From Combretum micranthum (lineage: Eukaryota; Streptophyta; Magnoliopsida; Myrtales; Combretaceae): a DNA stretch of 64,000 nucleotides. The notes below the pieces were generated by a model. The model was not told the DNA's origin and did not search any database. It worked only from the letters and a program-made list of their open reading frames with translations. How positions within the stretch are numbered: position 1 is the first letter of the stretch; every line of letters starts with the position of its first letter. The translations under genes and the position numbers were made by a program. Where the stretch lies: positions 310,001-374,000 of the forward strand of contig JAMXBD010000234.1 of NCBI GenBank assembly GCA_024138025.1, given 5' to 3'. Positions 11,390 through 24,285 of this stretch are shown here, piece by piece.

Positions 11390-14080
11390 GCTGTAAGGAT
11401 CCGCTATCACCCCTATATTTGAAATAGGCGATAACAGTTTCCCAACCACATATAACCTATAAGATTATATGCAAGGTTGTCTGAAAGAATTGTTTGAGGA
11501 ATTGTTTATCTAATTCCATATAGATAATATAATAGAAATTATAATTTTTCTAAACCTTAAACAAAATTACACTACTTCATTACCAACATATTTTGCAAAA
11601 GAAGCAACTTAAGTCCTCATAACTAAGTACATATAATATATATATATATATTACATCCAAAGGCTTCTTACAAGCCTTAACAAAATTTTCAAAACACAAC
11701 CCAAACTAAAACTTTAGTTACATTACCAACAAAAGAAATCACATCTAGTCTATTACAATTATAGGGTTCCATTGAGTCCATGGTTAACTCTAATCCTCCA
11801 AATCATTAAGAAAATCTTCAAAGTTGGTTTCGTAGCCCATACACGCATAGAACTCATCGAAGTCATCACCTGAAATGGATAAAATATGAGCCAAAGGCCC
11901 AGTACACAAGTAACGAATACAAATACAAAGTGAGTCACACATTCTTAGACTAAATGCATTATGTAACAATCAATTGTTTATTGTTCGATCTTTAGTTAGT
12001 AAAACAACACGGGAGTATTCAAAATCCGAACAACAGGGATCTAGTATTACGTCCGCCTCCCTGAGTGGTCCCTTTACAGACTAGGCAGCCCCACCTTCCG
12101 GCGTAGCCCTTAATACTAGGGGATCCTAAGTAACGCATCACGACGCTCAGGGGGTTGATATGAGTAGCTCGGATACTCATATTTCCTAAATAATTCTATC
12201 CATTAACGAGAAAGTACCATGCTCCCAATCTGAGTAGGGTGCCGCTCTCCGAACTAGATTCAACGGCAAACAAGGAAAAATCAACACTCATCAATTAATG
12301 AGATTTTCTTAATTTAAAGTAATTTGGTTTGATGCCTACCCTAGCAAAGAAACAAGTAAGTTATTGCGTACCTGAGATAGCTCAGGAACTAATGGGGTTG
12401 GTTGAGCGAGGATCTATCAATGATTGAGACAATATTAAATTTCACACTTAGTTTAAGCACCAATTAACTAGTTGAAAATATAATTAATCAAATAAATTAA
12501 TACAAGGTCATAATAAAGCATTTAAACATCATATTATATCATAAAACACTTAATAAATATTTAATTGATCATATACTAAGCTTAGGAAAATTTTGAAGAA
12601 AGCTTCTGAAAATGAAAAGTGCAGGGGATACGCCGGCCTTCAAAGCCGGCGTCTTTGAACCGGTACGCAATACACTATAGTTCAACACTGACAGCGTTCA
12701 AGGATGCATCGGCAATCTTCATTCTACGCCGGCGGTTTTGAGCCAATGTAGAATACAACTCCAAATTTCCAAATATTTTCGAGAGGTACACGGGGTTGGT
12801 CCACCCGTGAATACCCTCAATACTGGCAGCGTATCCGTGTATACCGACAGCTTTGGATCCTATGCCGGCAGCCTTAAGCCCGGCATTAAAAATTATGATT
12901 CTGTTCTCATTCCACACCGCCCCTAAGCCGGCGACGTTGGAACCCTAATAGCCGGCATACGTTTTGAAAAATAAACACTGGCAAACTTTTCCAATGAAAG
13001 CCGGCAGCATTTAAACGACTTTAAAAAAATTGATTCTGTTCACTTCCAATACCGCCTCTATGCCCGCGGCGTTGAAGTGCCAGATGCCGGCGTATGCTCA
13101 AATTTAAGCCTATACGAAAATGTTTTGTTTCCCCTGTTTTATTACAAAAATTATTCACTTCAAAATTTTCCAATCTTAATCTAAACTTTCCAAAGCTTGT
13201 TACATGTTTTATACACTATCCAATCAACATAAATTCTATTTCTAATCATCAAAACACCTATCACACTTCAATTCCACACTTCAACTACTCAATCCTTCAA
13301 TCTTCCCAATACACTCATCTTCACATATCAACATTCATATAAGATACACACTACAACTCCTTTAGCCATGTAATCCTATTTAAACTACCATCATTGCACA
13401 AAATCAATCTAACATCAATCTAACACCAATTAGGTTAAACTTCATTTTAACCTAAGCTTTACAACTAAATACAAGATATAACATAAAATAAAAAGATTAA
13501 GCTTGCATTTAACTTACATGATTAAGTCTTGGCTTGGAGTGATGTTTGAATCCAAAAGCTTGTAATTGATTTTGGCTTAAGGTTTAGGGTTTTGAAAGAA
13601 AAGAAAAGAAAAATTCGTATGAGGGATGAGGGCTGCCAAAAGGGTCCAAAATTTGTCCAAAATGAAGTCAATACTAATCCAAAGTTTGACTTTAGGGGTA
13701 TATTTGACCTGAGGTTAATTTGGTTTAATTTGAAAGGCATTTAAGTTTGATTTAAGCTTAAAAAAGTAGACTTTAATTTTGTAAAAATTCTGCCATCATC
13801 TTAAACAATTCACAAGTCACTTTATTAAATTCTAAACATAACACATACATATTAATTTACAAAAGACACATTTATTCATTACACTATACACACATTAATA
13901 CATATAATACAATAATATTAATTTCATTATATTACACACATGCAAAACAACACATATTTAACACATATACTAATTATATTATCCATGCACACACATATAT
14001 GTATATATATATATATATATCTCATTTCAATAACACATTAGAATATAAATTAAGAAATTCATAGCTATTTCAATAGCTTA
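11390..14080 (+). mobile_element. Gypsy-type LTR block (family G1, forward copy)
   Basis: About 2.7 kb related to 19490-22484, which is in the opposite orientation. Shared landmarks are CCCAACCACATATA with GCAAGGTTGT near 11450, ATGAGCCAAAGGCCCAGTAC near 11890, and ACACATATTTAACACATA with CTAATTATATTATCCATGC near 13950. Long non-coding layout, a GC-rich middle and absence of gag-pol suggest a long LTR, probably solo. The lineage is inferred from overall style. The 3' border is uncertain because similarity fades after about 14030. Confidence 0.6.
12615..13095. repeat. GC-rich cluster of GCCGGC words inside the LTR block
   Basis: Within about 480 bases the word GCCGGC or CCGGC recurs many times (near 12631, 12645, 12727, 12863, 12925, 12951, 13002 and 13086), with spacers containing GTTGAA, TTGAGCC or TTGAACC. 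This is a strong composition contrast with the AT-rich flanks. The matching part of the 19.5-22.5 kb copy has CACGACC/CCGTGCTTC words instead. Confidence 0.7.
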
Positions 14081-14485
14081 GATGATTTAATCAAGTTATC
14101 TAGTAAAGTGGAGGTAGTGGTAGGGAAGCCGCCTATATTCACTAGTTATACCCACTAAACTTGTTAGTTATGGCAAGTATTAGGAAGGAGAGATATATAG
14201 GGTAGAGAAAGGAAATAAAGGACATTCACCTAATGAGAGAGGTCTAATAAACTTTGAAAAGGGAATGGTAGTAGATACAAGACTCATTACATATATAATG
14301 TGTAGGTTTTGGATCAAAGGCATAATAAGATGAAAATCGACAAAGTCAAAGGCTTCAAGTGCCTAGTATTAAATACACAACTTTACAGTGTTTTTTCTAT
14401 AAGGTGATAGTTGCTAGATGTAGAGTTCCATAGTTTAGGCCATATAGCACGTAAGAGAGACAAAGATTAGTTATGATGTGATACC
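14081..14485. other. Unassigned intergenic DNA
   Basis: AT-rich, with a short G-rich patch near 14110. No coding exon and no repeat border recognised. Confidence 0.3.
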
Positions 14486-15790
14486 ATTGCATATTTTATA
14501 AGTGATTTTTACTCTACTCAAATCATCGAAACTCATGCTTGATTTGATCCATATAAGATAAATTCCTATAAATGTGTGCTATTATTGTGAAAATGTTGTT
14601 TTCCATCTCTTAAGATCAAGAAAAGAAGAAACAAAGTGATTTGAATAAGATTTAGAGTAAAACAACTAAAATCGTGCCTTCAAAGAATGAATTGATGACA
14701 AGAGAACAAGCAAAAGTGCAGACCATGCCTAGTGTCATGCCCATGATTCTGACCGCGATAGAAACTAAACACAAATCATGCCCTTGATGAGGAGATATTG
14801 CTTCTACTGTGGCTAGCCCTTGAGCCCAAGATCTAAGCCTCGATAAGTAACCCTATCCTTGCTATCAAGAATACATTGCCCTGCATACACACATGAGGAT
14901 ATGTACAACTTCTATTAAAAAGAATTTACCATGTCAACAAATAAAATCTTTATAATTTTTATGCCCTAACACCTATAAATAAACATGCACAGATGTTGTA
15001 ACAGTATTGTACCACATGTAACAATTTTTTGACCTAGAATAGAGTAGTTTGAGAATTTTTAGTGAGATAAACTCTTCTTTTGCAAGAAATTCAAGTTTTT
15101 TTTTAGTAAATTCATATTTGACCCAATGTTTTTTCTTGCAACATTTTTGTACTTAATTTGCAATATTCATTTTAGTCTCATATTATTTCTCTTGAATCTG
15201 TGTTTAATGTCCATATCCATGGAAAAACAATCATTTTAACTTAGGATTTGTAAATCCAAGACTTGATTTATGTGATTTCAACACATTTTAATTAAAAATT
15301 GACTAGATACTTGTAATTAGTAGCTCGAACCTTAATTGTGAGTTTATCTGAGTGCATCATATAGATTCATATCTAATTTCATCTAAACAGAGTGAGAAAT
15401 TGTTTTTTAAATAGATCTAGGCTGCTAATGAAATTGCTAATATTCATCGAAAGATAGGGATGGTGAAGCTTTCTATTACTAGATTTTAATTTCATTAAAA
15501 TGAGTTTTAATCAAGTATTCTTCATCTTTATGTGGATTTAGGTTGCTGATAGCTTATGAAGAGATTATGGTGATCTAATATAGATCTAAAGTTTCCAACA
15601 TTAAGAGATGCTTTAACTTACCTTAGTGAATTCAATAGTACAAGTATACCCAACCAATAGCTCGTTGAGTTTATTAAGAAATTACATAATAATGACTTGG
15701 TGAATCAAATCTTAACCTCATTCTTGCATTGATAGATTTATCTTAAAATTTTGCCTTGCAAACGTGCATATATTTAGAATTAACTTTAGC
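14486..15790 (+). mobile_element. LTR-like block, family L2, copy 1
   Basis: About 1.3 kb closely related in order and sequence to 52255-53740. Shared blocks include TTTTTACTCTA followed by CATGCTTGATTTGAT near 14540, GCAAAAGTGCA near 14710, GAGTTTATCTGAGTGCA near 15340, and TTAAGAAATTACAT near 15677. There are no ORFs with family similarity. The relatives have the appearance of Gypsy-type (Athila/Tat-like) LTRs; this lineage is an inference. The 3' part seen in the second copy is missing here. Confidence 0.55.
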
Positions 15791-16179
15791 TTAGTGTTTT
15801 TTTGGTTTGTTTTGGGTAAAAGAACTTGATATTTATCCTCTAACTTTGACTTTTGATGGCAAATTTGGAGAAAGAAAAAGAGAGGGTTGGGGCTTTGTTT
15901 TGGGCTTGACTTTTGAGCTAAAAAGAAATTGTTGTATTTTGTTTTAGATTTGAGTTGGGTTTGTTCTTGAAAACTTAAGTTTAACATGCATTGAAACAAT
16001 AATACACACTAATATCAATCACACTACCCTATTAAGGAGTTAATTTTACTAACGAATTATCTGAGTTTAACATAGAAGAAATCAACGAAGAATTTAAGAA
16101 TGCGGATTAGCTTAGTTAATGAAGTGGATAAGGATTTGCACAAACATATCTTTACAACTAAGTATCTCATTTTTTGTGG
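15791..16179. other. Unassigned repeat-rich DNA
   Basis: TTG-rich stretch at 15790-15970 with no homology I recognise, then AT-rich sequence. The reverse-strand frame across it shows no domain. Confidence 0.3.
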
Positions 16180-17012
16180 CATTTCAAAATCATATTTTTT
16201 CTAGAATATCCTAGTTTATCTACTTCGGAAGATGTATTAATATCATCTATATGCTTACTTATTGAAGACAGTAGAAGATCACTCAAAGAGAAAGTCAAAA
16301 CTCAAATTACTTCAAGATAACAAATAAACTTCCAAGATTTTAAGAAGATATTTTCAAGTTTTCAAAATTTTCAAGTTTCAAATATTCTTCAACGGATAAA
16401 AGTGGTTATCATGGAGAGATTTACTTAAGGAAGTTGTTACATCATTGAAGAACATAAAAGGAAGCCAAAGTTCAAAATTGAAGACACACTTTGTGCTTGC
16501 AATCAATTCAACATTATTAAACTTTCAACTGCCAGAAACTTCGTTAGAAATGGTTGCCCTTACAATTTTCATACACATTTTCATTTCACTTTATGCTTAA
16601 ACTTTTGAGGACCCATTGTATCTCTTTTGAAATCTATCCTTACTCTTTATTTAGAGAGTTGGGTTGAGAGAATTACACTTAGTATCTTATAGCTCTGTGA
16701 TTAGTATAGGTGTGAGACGTATGAGACAAAATAAGATAGCATTGGAATTTGTAATCCCAACTAGATTATTAGATTAATGGAATGATCGATGTGGACAACC
16801 AACAGTAGAGTTTGAAGAGGAGACTAACTAGTAAAGAGGGATGTCTCATTTAATTTACTCACTTTAATTTATTTTCGCTTTATTAGCATTCCATCTCATA
16901 TTTGTATTTGACTTAAGTAATATTAGAGCACATAAAATTTGATGTTAAACCATCTTTTAAGTAAAAATTTTAGCTAAATTCACCCCTTCCCTCTTGTTTG
17001 TTATTTAGGACC
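16180..17012 (+). mobile_element. Decayed Copia-type LTR end
   Basis: GAAGA/CAAG-rich sequence from about 16260, a GTGGACAACC-type stretch near 16790 and an ending ATTCACCCCTTCCCTC...AGGACCGACA that parallels the ending at 10241. No internal coding region follows. Solo or truncated LTR is inferred, and the left border was not found. Confidence 0.4.
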
Positions 17013-18334
17013 GACATATATAATATTAGTTCTATTTATAAATATACTATATGATAAAATTAATTAATATATATATTCTAAGTTCATATTATATACTATA
17101 TATTTAGATATATTATATATAATACATATAATCAAAAGCATATTATGAATATATATTTAACGATAGGTGACTATACATATTAATTTAGTTTAGAGCCAAA
17201 TGTGCAATAGAATTTTAATGGAAAAAAAAAAAGATAACATTAAAATGCTATATTCCCCGCTAAAACAGAGACATATTTGCAACAAAATTTTTTTTTTTCA
17301 CAAATCCGTTTGTAATCTTTCGTTGATTTTATTGGAAAACATAAATGAATAGCAAAATATGTTATAATTTCTCTAATAATAAATTCATCGCAAATCTATG
17401 TTTAATTCAAATAAACGTAAGTTTTTTAGTAATGAACCTAAGTCAAATTCTTGCGATGAATTAATGATTCTACTTCATATTGCAAGTATTACTCTCATGC
17501 TCTATTAATCTAAACTCTACAGCTCACATTCTATTAATTTATAGCACACATCCTTTAAAAAAAAAGGAATTTGACACTATAATTGCAACCACATATTTGC
17601 AAAAGATTGTCACCTTATAATCTACTCTATAATATATTCACCAATTTATCAAGTAAATTAACTCATTAATACAACAATATATCACCCATGTTTACAGAAA
17701 AAAATGTTATATTTAATACATAAACTTTATTCGTAAAACAAATGTCCTTCAACCTTAAGGAAAAAAAAAATTGTTTGAACATAATTGATATGATTTTGAT
17801 TACAAAATTACCATTGTAAAATCACATCTAGCTCAAGTGATTGTGTTTTTAAGAAAGGAATCGCATAAACCACATGCAGTTTCATAAGTTTGATACATCA
17901 TTAAATTGCATGTCACCTATGTAATTTATGTGCTTATACTAATGTCACATGTGATAGATGTAGCTTACACTTTAATTCAATAATTGTATCTTATAGATTT
18001 TTTTCATCGGTATTTTAGTAATTATTTTAACATAATTTATATTTGTGTAAATTTTATTTGGGCGGGCTAGTCATTAGATAAATTCCTCAAACTTTGTCTA
18101 ATCTACAATTATATAAATAAAATTAAAGTGTCAATTTGGGATTAAATTTTGTTTTTCCCAATTAAGTATTTGAACTTTAATGTTTTTCTTTAATTAACAT
18201 CTAAATATTCTTATTTCTGCAATTAGCTATCTAATCCAAGTATTATAGATAATCGTAAAAATTATAATGTTGAATTGATTTTTTCAAATTCCAAATAATT
18301 TATGATAGAAATGAATAAATTTTGGGGTGTTCAA
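17013..18334. other. AT-rich intergenic DNA with a possible MITE
   Basis: Mostly A/T with no exon seen. Between about 17785 and 18060 the two ends are weak inverted repeats (CATAATTGATATG...ATTACAAAATTACC against the reverse of GGTATTTTAGTAATTATTTTAAC). This resembles the end of the MITE at 36.6 kb and is low confidence. Confidence 0.35.
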
Positions 18335-18587
18335 ATGATTATGGTACAGTTTAAAAAAATTTACGAAATGGACTTAGTGGAAAGAATATTACGAAAATTG
18401 GCTAGTGAAGGCACTGTTTTTGACAACGCCTTCATATTTGTATAGAAGGCTCTTCCTTGATACCACGTAGAGAGCGCCTTCAGTTTGTGTTGAAGTTGCT
18501 GTTCAAGGCTGTGCCTTTAGTTTTTTTCTAAAAAAAAAAAGGAGGGAGAGAGAGGACAAATTGAAAGCTGAAAGTTTATACGATTTG

Positions 18588-21500
18588 TTAGGGGTGGGCA
18601 AAAAACCAACCGAACTAATTCGTAACCAAACCAAACCAAACATATAGTTTTTTTTTAATAATTTGGTTTAAAATTTTTCCAATCCAAACCAATTCATAAA
18701 TTTATGGTTTGGTTTAAAAAGTAAACCAAATCAAACTATTTTAGAAAAATATAATAATATTTTACTTGTAAGTTATAATTATAGATTTTTTTTTACGATG
18801 ATTGATTAAATGTTATATATGTTCATATGATTTCATTTGATATTTATTATTTGGTGAATATTAATTAAAATCAACTTGTCATTTAATTTTTTTTTCCAGG
18901 CTCATGATATATATATTTTTGTTGATGATGAACTATTGTTCTTTTAATAGTTTTTAATTTCATAAGATATGAAATTTATTTATTTAGTTATAAAATCTTA
19001 TTATGTATTAATTGTTTAATGTATTTTGTCAGCGGATCATTTTATTTGTTGATGAATTTTGTTGATAGATGATTTTTTATCTTAGCTAAATTTATTGCTA
19101 GATGATGGACTTGATGGTTTTATTAAAAATTAAAAATTATGACTTACTGTGTATAGATTAGTGAATGTATTTTATTAGTGGATAACTGCTTTTATAGATA
19201 ATTATATATTAAAAGTATGATGAATCATAAAGTATTTTGTCATTGTTTTTATAATATAAATTTTGTAAAATAATATAAATATTTAAGTATTTATACAAAT
19301 GCAAAAAAAACTAGAAAAAAAATTTAGTTAGAATTTTGATTTAATCAGTAATTCAAATTGAACCAAACATTTATTTAATGGTTTATAAAATTTCTAATAT
19401 AAATCAAACCATTACTTAAGGGTTTGATTTGAAATGGAAAAAGAACTAAACCGTATGAAATGATCAAACTCTAATTTTAATTTAATTTCCATGTATATGT
19501 TTTATTTGTTTTAATCATTGAACTTTATGAGCATGTTAATTGATGAGAGGTATGTGTTGTAATATTAATATTGGAGTAGATGATTTGGTAATATGCTAAA
19601 TGTGTTTAAGTTAGTGTATCTTGAGTATTATATATGTGTATGAATAATATAATTAGTGCTTGTGTTGAATATGTGTTATTTTGTATGTGTAGTGTTTAAT
19701 TTGTCAAAGTAAGCTTAGAATTTAATCTTAACCATAACATAATTTTTGCCTCATTTCAAGCCCAAAAACATCCCATTTTAAGGCTCAAAATGAGTCAAAA
19801 TCCATGCAAATTAAAGCCCATGTTTAGGCTGCCATTAAAGTTAAACTTAAGATAATTACAAGCCTTATTTTTGTTCAAAAACACACTTTCTAAGGCAGCC
19901 CAAAAATCAACACGAATTTTTCATATTTCTCACTAAGTTCTCTTCCTTTGTCTCTTCAAGCAATACATTCCAAAACCATTAGCATGAACAAGTCTTAAGT
20001 TCTTGTACCATTCATCAAGATAAAGCTTCCCTAAGGTAAGTTTATGCATGTTTAAAAGTTCTTTTACATGTTTAAGTTTCACTTGATATATAATTTCATA
20101 TGCTATATGAATGCATGTTGAAATGAGTTCTTGAGAAGTTTCATGTGTTAGTTGTGTGATAAGTTGCATTTTGATGTTATATGAACTTGTAATATATGTT
20201 TTATGTGTAAGTGGAAGTGTTGAAAGTTGTTGAAGTCATGAAAAAGGGTTTATGCATGCTCAAGGTGGTGTTAAGAAGTGAATGAGTTGTTGATTAGCTA
20301 AATGGTGTTATGAGCATGAAGAAGTGTTTGGTGTGTTGAACATGAAGTGGTGAAGTGTTTAAGATTTGATGGTTGTATAGAAGTGTTTTACTTGTGCCTG
20401 AATTGGTGTTAGATTTGAGTAGAAATGGTGATGGGGATGTTGAATGTTGGATATGTGAAGTTTCTTGTTGAATCTAAATGGGATCATGTCTGTTAGAATC
20501 AGGATTTTTGATGTTATATGAAGTAAAACATGTTTATAGATGTTAGAATTGATGAATCTAGGCTTGTATATGGTATATAGGATGTTAGATGATGAGAAAT
20601 GATGTAAAATAAAGTTAAAAAACAAGTTAAATTTCGAAAATCAATGACAGAGCATGAGCACAGGGTAAACACGACCCTCCCTATTCAACCGTGCTTCTCT
20701 CTGGTCTTTTAAACCTGTTTAAGCCCAGAACAGCACGACTGGAACATGGGAGTGCCATATCCCACCGTATTTCTCACTGGTTCTCGTGTGTGTGTTTAAA
20801 ACAAGAGAAACATGGCTAGAACACAGTTGAATGTATCTTCTCGTGCTTCTCTTTGGTCGCGATACTCTTTTGATCATAACTTTTTCATCTGAACTTGGAT
20901 TTAGGTGATTTAAATTGCATTGGAAAGCTTAAAAATAGATCTACAACTTTCATGTTTTAAGTTTTTACAAATTTTAAAATTATCAATGCCTAAATTTTGC
21001 TTCTTTCTAGCTCATATATTTTCTAAACAAAGTTTAAAAGCCCGTTTTTGCATGTTAAGTGTGTGATTGCTTAGGAAATGGATCCTTTTGGACTAAAATG
21101 AGATAGATCAATGACATTTGATGTGTAATGATGATTGAATGATATAATTAAGCATGAATTAAGTGGATTTGTAGGTTTAACAAATAATTGAAATTCCATG
21201 AGTGCTCGACTTATATTTAGTTATGTTTTATGCATAATACTAAGTAGAAATGTTAATTGAGTTGATTTTCTTGTTACAATGATAGAAACTCCTACTCTGA
21301 GTGCTTCCTCTGATCTTTCTTTGAGTGCCTCTGTTGATTCTCTGCATAGTACAGGTACACAGTAACTTGCTTGATTGTTTGCTAGGTTAGACATATTCTA
21401 ACTTGACTTAATTTATGATGACTTAAGTTATGTTTGTTTTGGTTGTGATTTTCGCCGTTGAATCTGGTCTGGGGAGCGGTATTATCTTTTTAATATCATG

Positions 21501-22546
21501 ATGCAATGACATGTTAGAATAGGCGCTTAGGCCACTTGTCATGATGCAATGACTTTCATTAGTGGCTCAGTGGGTAATCGATAGGGTATTTGGTAACGGT
21601 GTAACATTCGCTTATTCTTAAAAGGAGATAATATGATTTAGTTCAAGTGTTTATAGGAACTGTTGAATTAGATGATGTTATGGATTAAGTTGAATGGGGT
21701 TGAGCAACGACTAGGAGCCTTAAATGAGATTACTTTTTCTTTTAGAAAGTTTTGGAGGAGATATAAGTATTCAGGCTACTTATATCAACCCCATGGACAA
21801 CTGATGTTACTCAGGACCTTGAATATCCTTGTTTATCTCTGAGTTTGAATACCCCAATGTTGTTTTGTTCAATAAATTCTAACTAAAGATAATGAATTAT
21901 GAGTTGTTGCATTGCACTAGATTATGTTTGCTTGCCATATCGCTTTTGGTTTTGTTACTGTGTACTGGGCCTTTGGCTCATTTTTGCTACTTTTCAGGTG
22001 ATGGTGATTGCTATGATAATTTGGGTTATGGGAGTGACTCGGAGAAATTCTTGGATGAATGGGACGGATAAGAACCCGGGTTTTTGCTTGTGGCTTTTCA
22101 AGAAAGTTTTTGTTTAAGATGTTTTGTTAAAGAAAATGTATTTTGTATTTTGTTAGAAGGCTTGTTAGTTAAGCCTTATGTTGTAAAAGAAATTTCAAGT
22201 TTATTTTCTTTGTTAGTTTGAGACAATATGTAAGTTTTGTTGTGTCATCTATTAGACACAAAGTATGTAAATATTTTCTTATATAAATGTTGTATATGTG
22301 TATAGATTACTCATGTGAGTAATCCTTTTGTGAAAAGTCTTCATATAAAGTTTTAATGATTTTAAACAAACAATTCACATAAATAGTTAGATTTATGACA
22401 ACCTTACATATAATATGAAAATATTATATGTGGTTGGGGATTGATTTACTTAATATTAGTATTAAGTGGGTCGAGTCTTTTACCGTAAATTATGGTCTAG
22501 TTTGGTTCTAAAAACAACCGAATCAAACTGATCTGTGTCCATCCTA
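18588..22546 (+). mobile_element. hAT-like non-autonomous element (copy 1), interrupted by an LTR block
   Basis: The left end TAGGGGTGGGCAAAAAACC and the following 880 bases match the element at 58274-59199 almost block for block. The right end is GTGTCCATCCTA at 22535-22546, the expected reverse of the left end. Flanks are acgatttg (18580-18587) and acgattct (22547-22554), a 6 of 8 match expected for an old hAT 8-bp duplication. The LTR block at about 19490-22484 lies inside. No transposase frame is seen. Confidence 0.65.
19490..22484 (-). mobile_element. Gypsy-type LTR block (family G1, reverse copy)
   Basis: On the reverse strand it shows the landmarks of the block at 11390-14080: CCAACCACATATAATA near 22425, ATGAGCCAAAGGCCCAGTAC near 21970, and ATAACACATATTCAACACA near 19675. 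It is inserted in the hAT-like element. No gag-pol is present, so it is probably a solo LTR. The orientation label is relative to the 11.4-kb copy. The lower border is approximate. Confidence 0.6.
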
Positions 22547-23165
22547 ACGATTCTTCATGCAACTCGGTGGTCGGTTGAGCCATTCGGCTAAAAGCTTCCC
22601 TCGTAGCGTGAAAGTGAATCCGAAATTGTGAACTTTTTTTTTAAGGTTGAACTTTTCTTTCTTATTCTTCTTGGCATCCTCTAAGACATTTCATGAATCC
22701 ATGTTTCCTTCTGATATGGACACCAGTGGCAATATGCCGGTCCTCAAGAAGGGGCTTATCAAAGGAAGTTCCTCATATCGGTGCTGATAAAGATCTTACA
22801 AGGCTTCTAGGAGACAGTTCTTGACATAGTTTTGCTTCATTATTGTCATGGTCATGCTTGGAGGACCTAGTTTCTATGTCATGTTCCTAACCTTAACCTT
22901 AATCCAAAACTTTTCAGCTTTTAACTTGCCTTTTTTATTTTTTCACTCTCTCTCTCACGTGCTCTCTCTGCCCTCCCTTTTCTATTTTTATCAAAGGCGT
23001 TTTCTTCAGCAACGCTTTTCATAGTATTATTTGAGAGAGCGCCTTCAATACAATTATGAAGGTGATGACTTCAATTTTGTTTTACTAACTTATTTTCGTA
23101 ATAAATTTTTCGCCGATTCTATTTATGTAATATTTTTTAAAACTGTAAGATCGTATGAAAACTTA

Positions 23166-24285
23166 AATTTTGGTATTAAAAGCAGTATTTCAAGGGAGGG
23201 AGATAAAGATAGAAATGGCATAAAAGACTTGGTTTTCGGTTGACTAAGACCAATCACTCCTAATGGAAGTACTACTGGTACCGCATAATTAAATATCACA
23301 CTTTATTGCATGCTGACATCATGTTCATGACAAGAAAATATAAAAGAAAAGTAGATTCGTTCCAATGAATCTACCCATTTTGTAAGCAACCATTCAGAGA
23401 GAGAGAGGGGTACGAGAGAAAGAGAGATTCAAACTTTATCAAGTATTTTATTCTTGATAATTTAGGATTTTCTTCTCTATCTTCCCTTTTCCCCCCTTAT
23501 TTTCACAGTCTAATAGCTAAATCTAAAGTTTTTTATTCTTATAATCCAGTGTTTGCAAATTAAATTAGATTGACAATTAATATGTAAAGCAAATTGGAAA
23601 TCCGGTGCAATATTATTAAAAACAGAAGGCCAGTAACTACTTTTCAAAAATCAAAACTGTAGGTATTTGTGGTTCAATTTATCTTGATAAAAATTAGACA
23701 AAATATGAAATCGTTTAAATTGAAATGAATAGACTCCAAACATTTTTAAGCACAATTTAAATATGAGTTAGACCTATATCATGTATTAAATAATTCTAAA
23801 CTCGCATTTGTACGACAGTGTGTGACGTTCTAATATATAGGAAAGTAAAACAAATATTATAATATTTCTACATTTCCAGCTAAATTGCAACTTAAGCCGA
23901 GCTAGAGGGGGATAGACATAGAGATGGCAACAATGTACTCGCAACTACAAGGTTGTCACTCAAGGACAACTTCTTATGGAGAGAAAGATAACATATACGT
24001 ACAACATTATTATGTTGTCACACCCTCTTGGTTGGAGACACTTTTACTTCTAAGACAACCTCATTCTTTTATCCTTAGTGCACATTGTGTTGTTGCCAAT
24101 ACATCATCTTCAAAACTGGTGCGTTATGAACCAGCAACCACATCTTTCACAACTCTTTAACTAAAGCTGAGCGAGCAATGAGCACCTGACTTTCCTCGTT
24201 CTATATATACAAGAAGTTACAGCCTCCCTATGGATCATACTCTTGATCCTTATACCAAACATCCCTATACATATTTTCAATCTTC
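23166..24285. other. Intergenic DNA 3' of the sulfate transporter
   Basis: AT-rich with a short (GA)n patch near 23396-23425. A frame at 23924-24160 (+) has no recognisable domain and lies just past the transporter stop, so I do not call it a gene. The 3' UTR of the reverse-strand transporter must begin here, but no classic poly(A) hexamer stood out. Confidence 0.4.

Larger units (their letters stand above)
18335..23165. mobile_element. Inverted-repeat (Mutator-like or fold-back) element, split by later insertions
   Basis: The left arm, about 18345-18520, and the reverse complement of 22975-23150 share the same blocks in the same order: ACAGTTT plus an A run, ATTACGAAAAT, GTTAGT/GCTAGT, CGCCTTCATA/ACCTTCATAA, TTGTAT followed by GAAGGC, then GAGAGCGCC/GGCGCTCTC. 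Arms of this length with short internal DNA fit a Mutator-like or fold-back element. About 3.96 kb between the arms (18588-22546) is a later insertion. The ends are not fixed to the base and no target duplication is clear. Confidence 0.65.

Noticed and set aside
23924..24160. Small gene of 78 codons
   Set aside because: No domain, no splice borders, and it lies in the probable 3' flank of the sulfate transporter.
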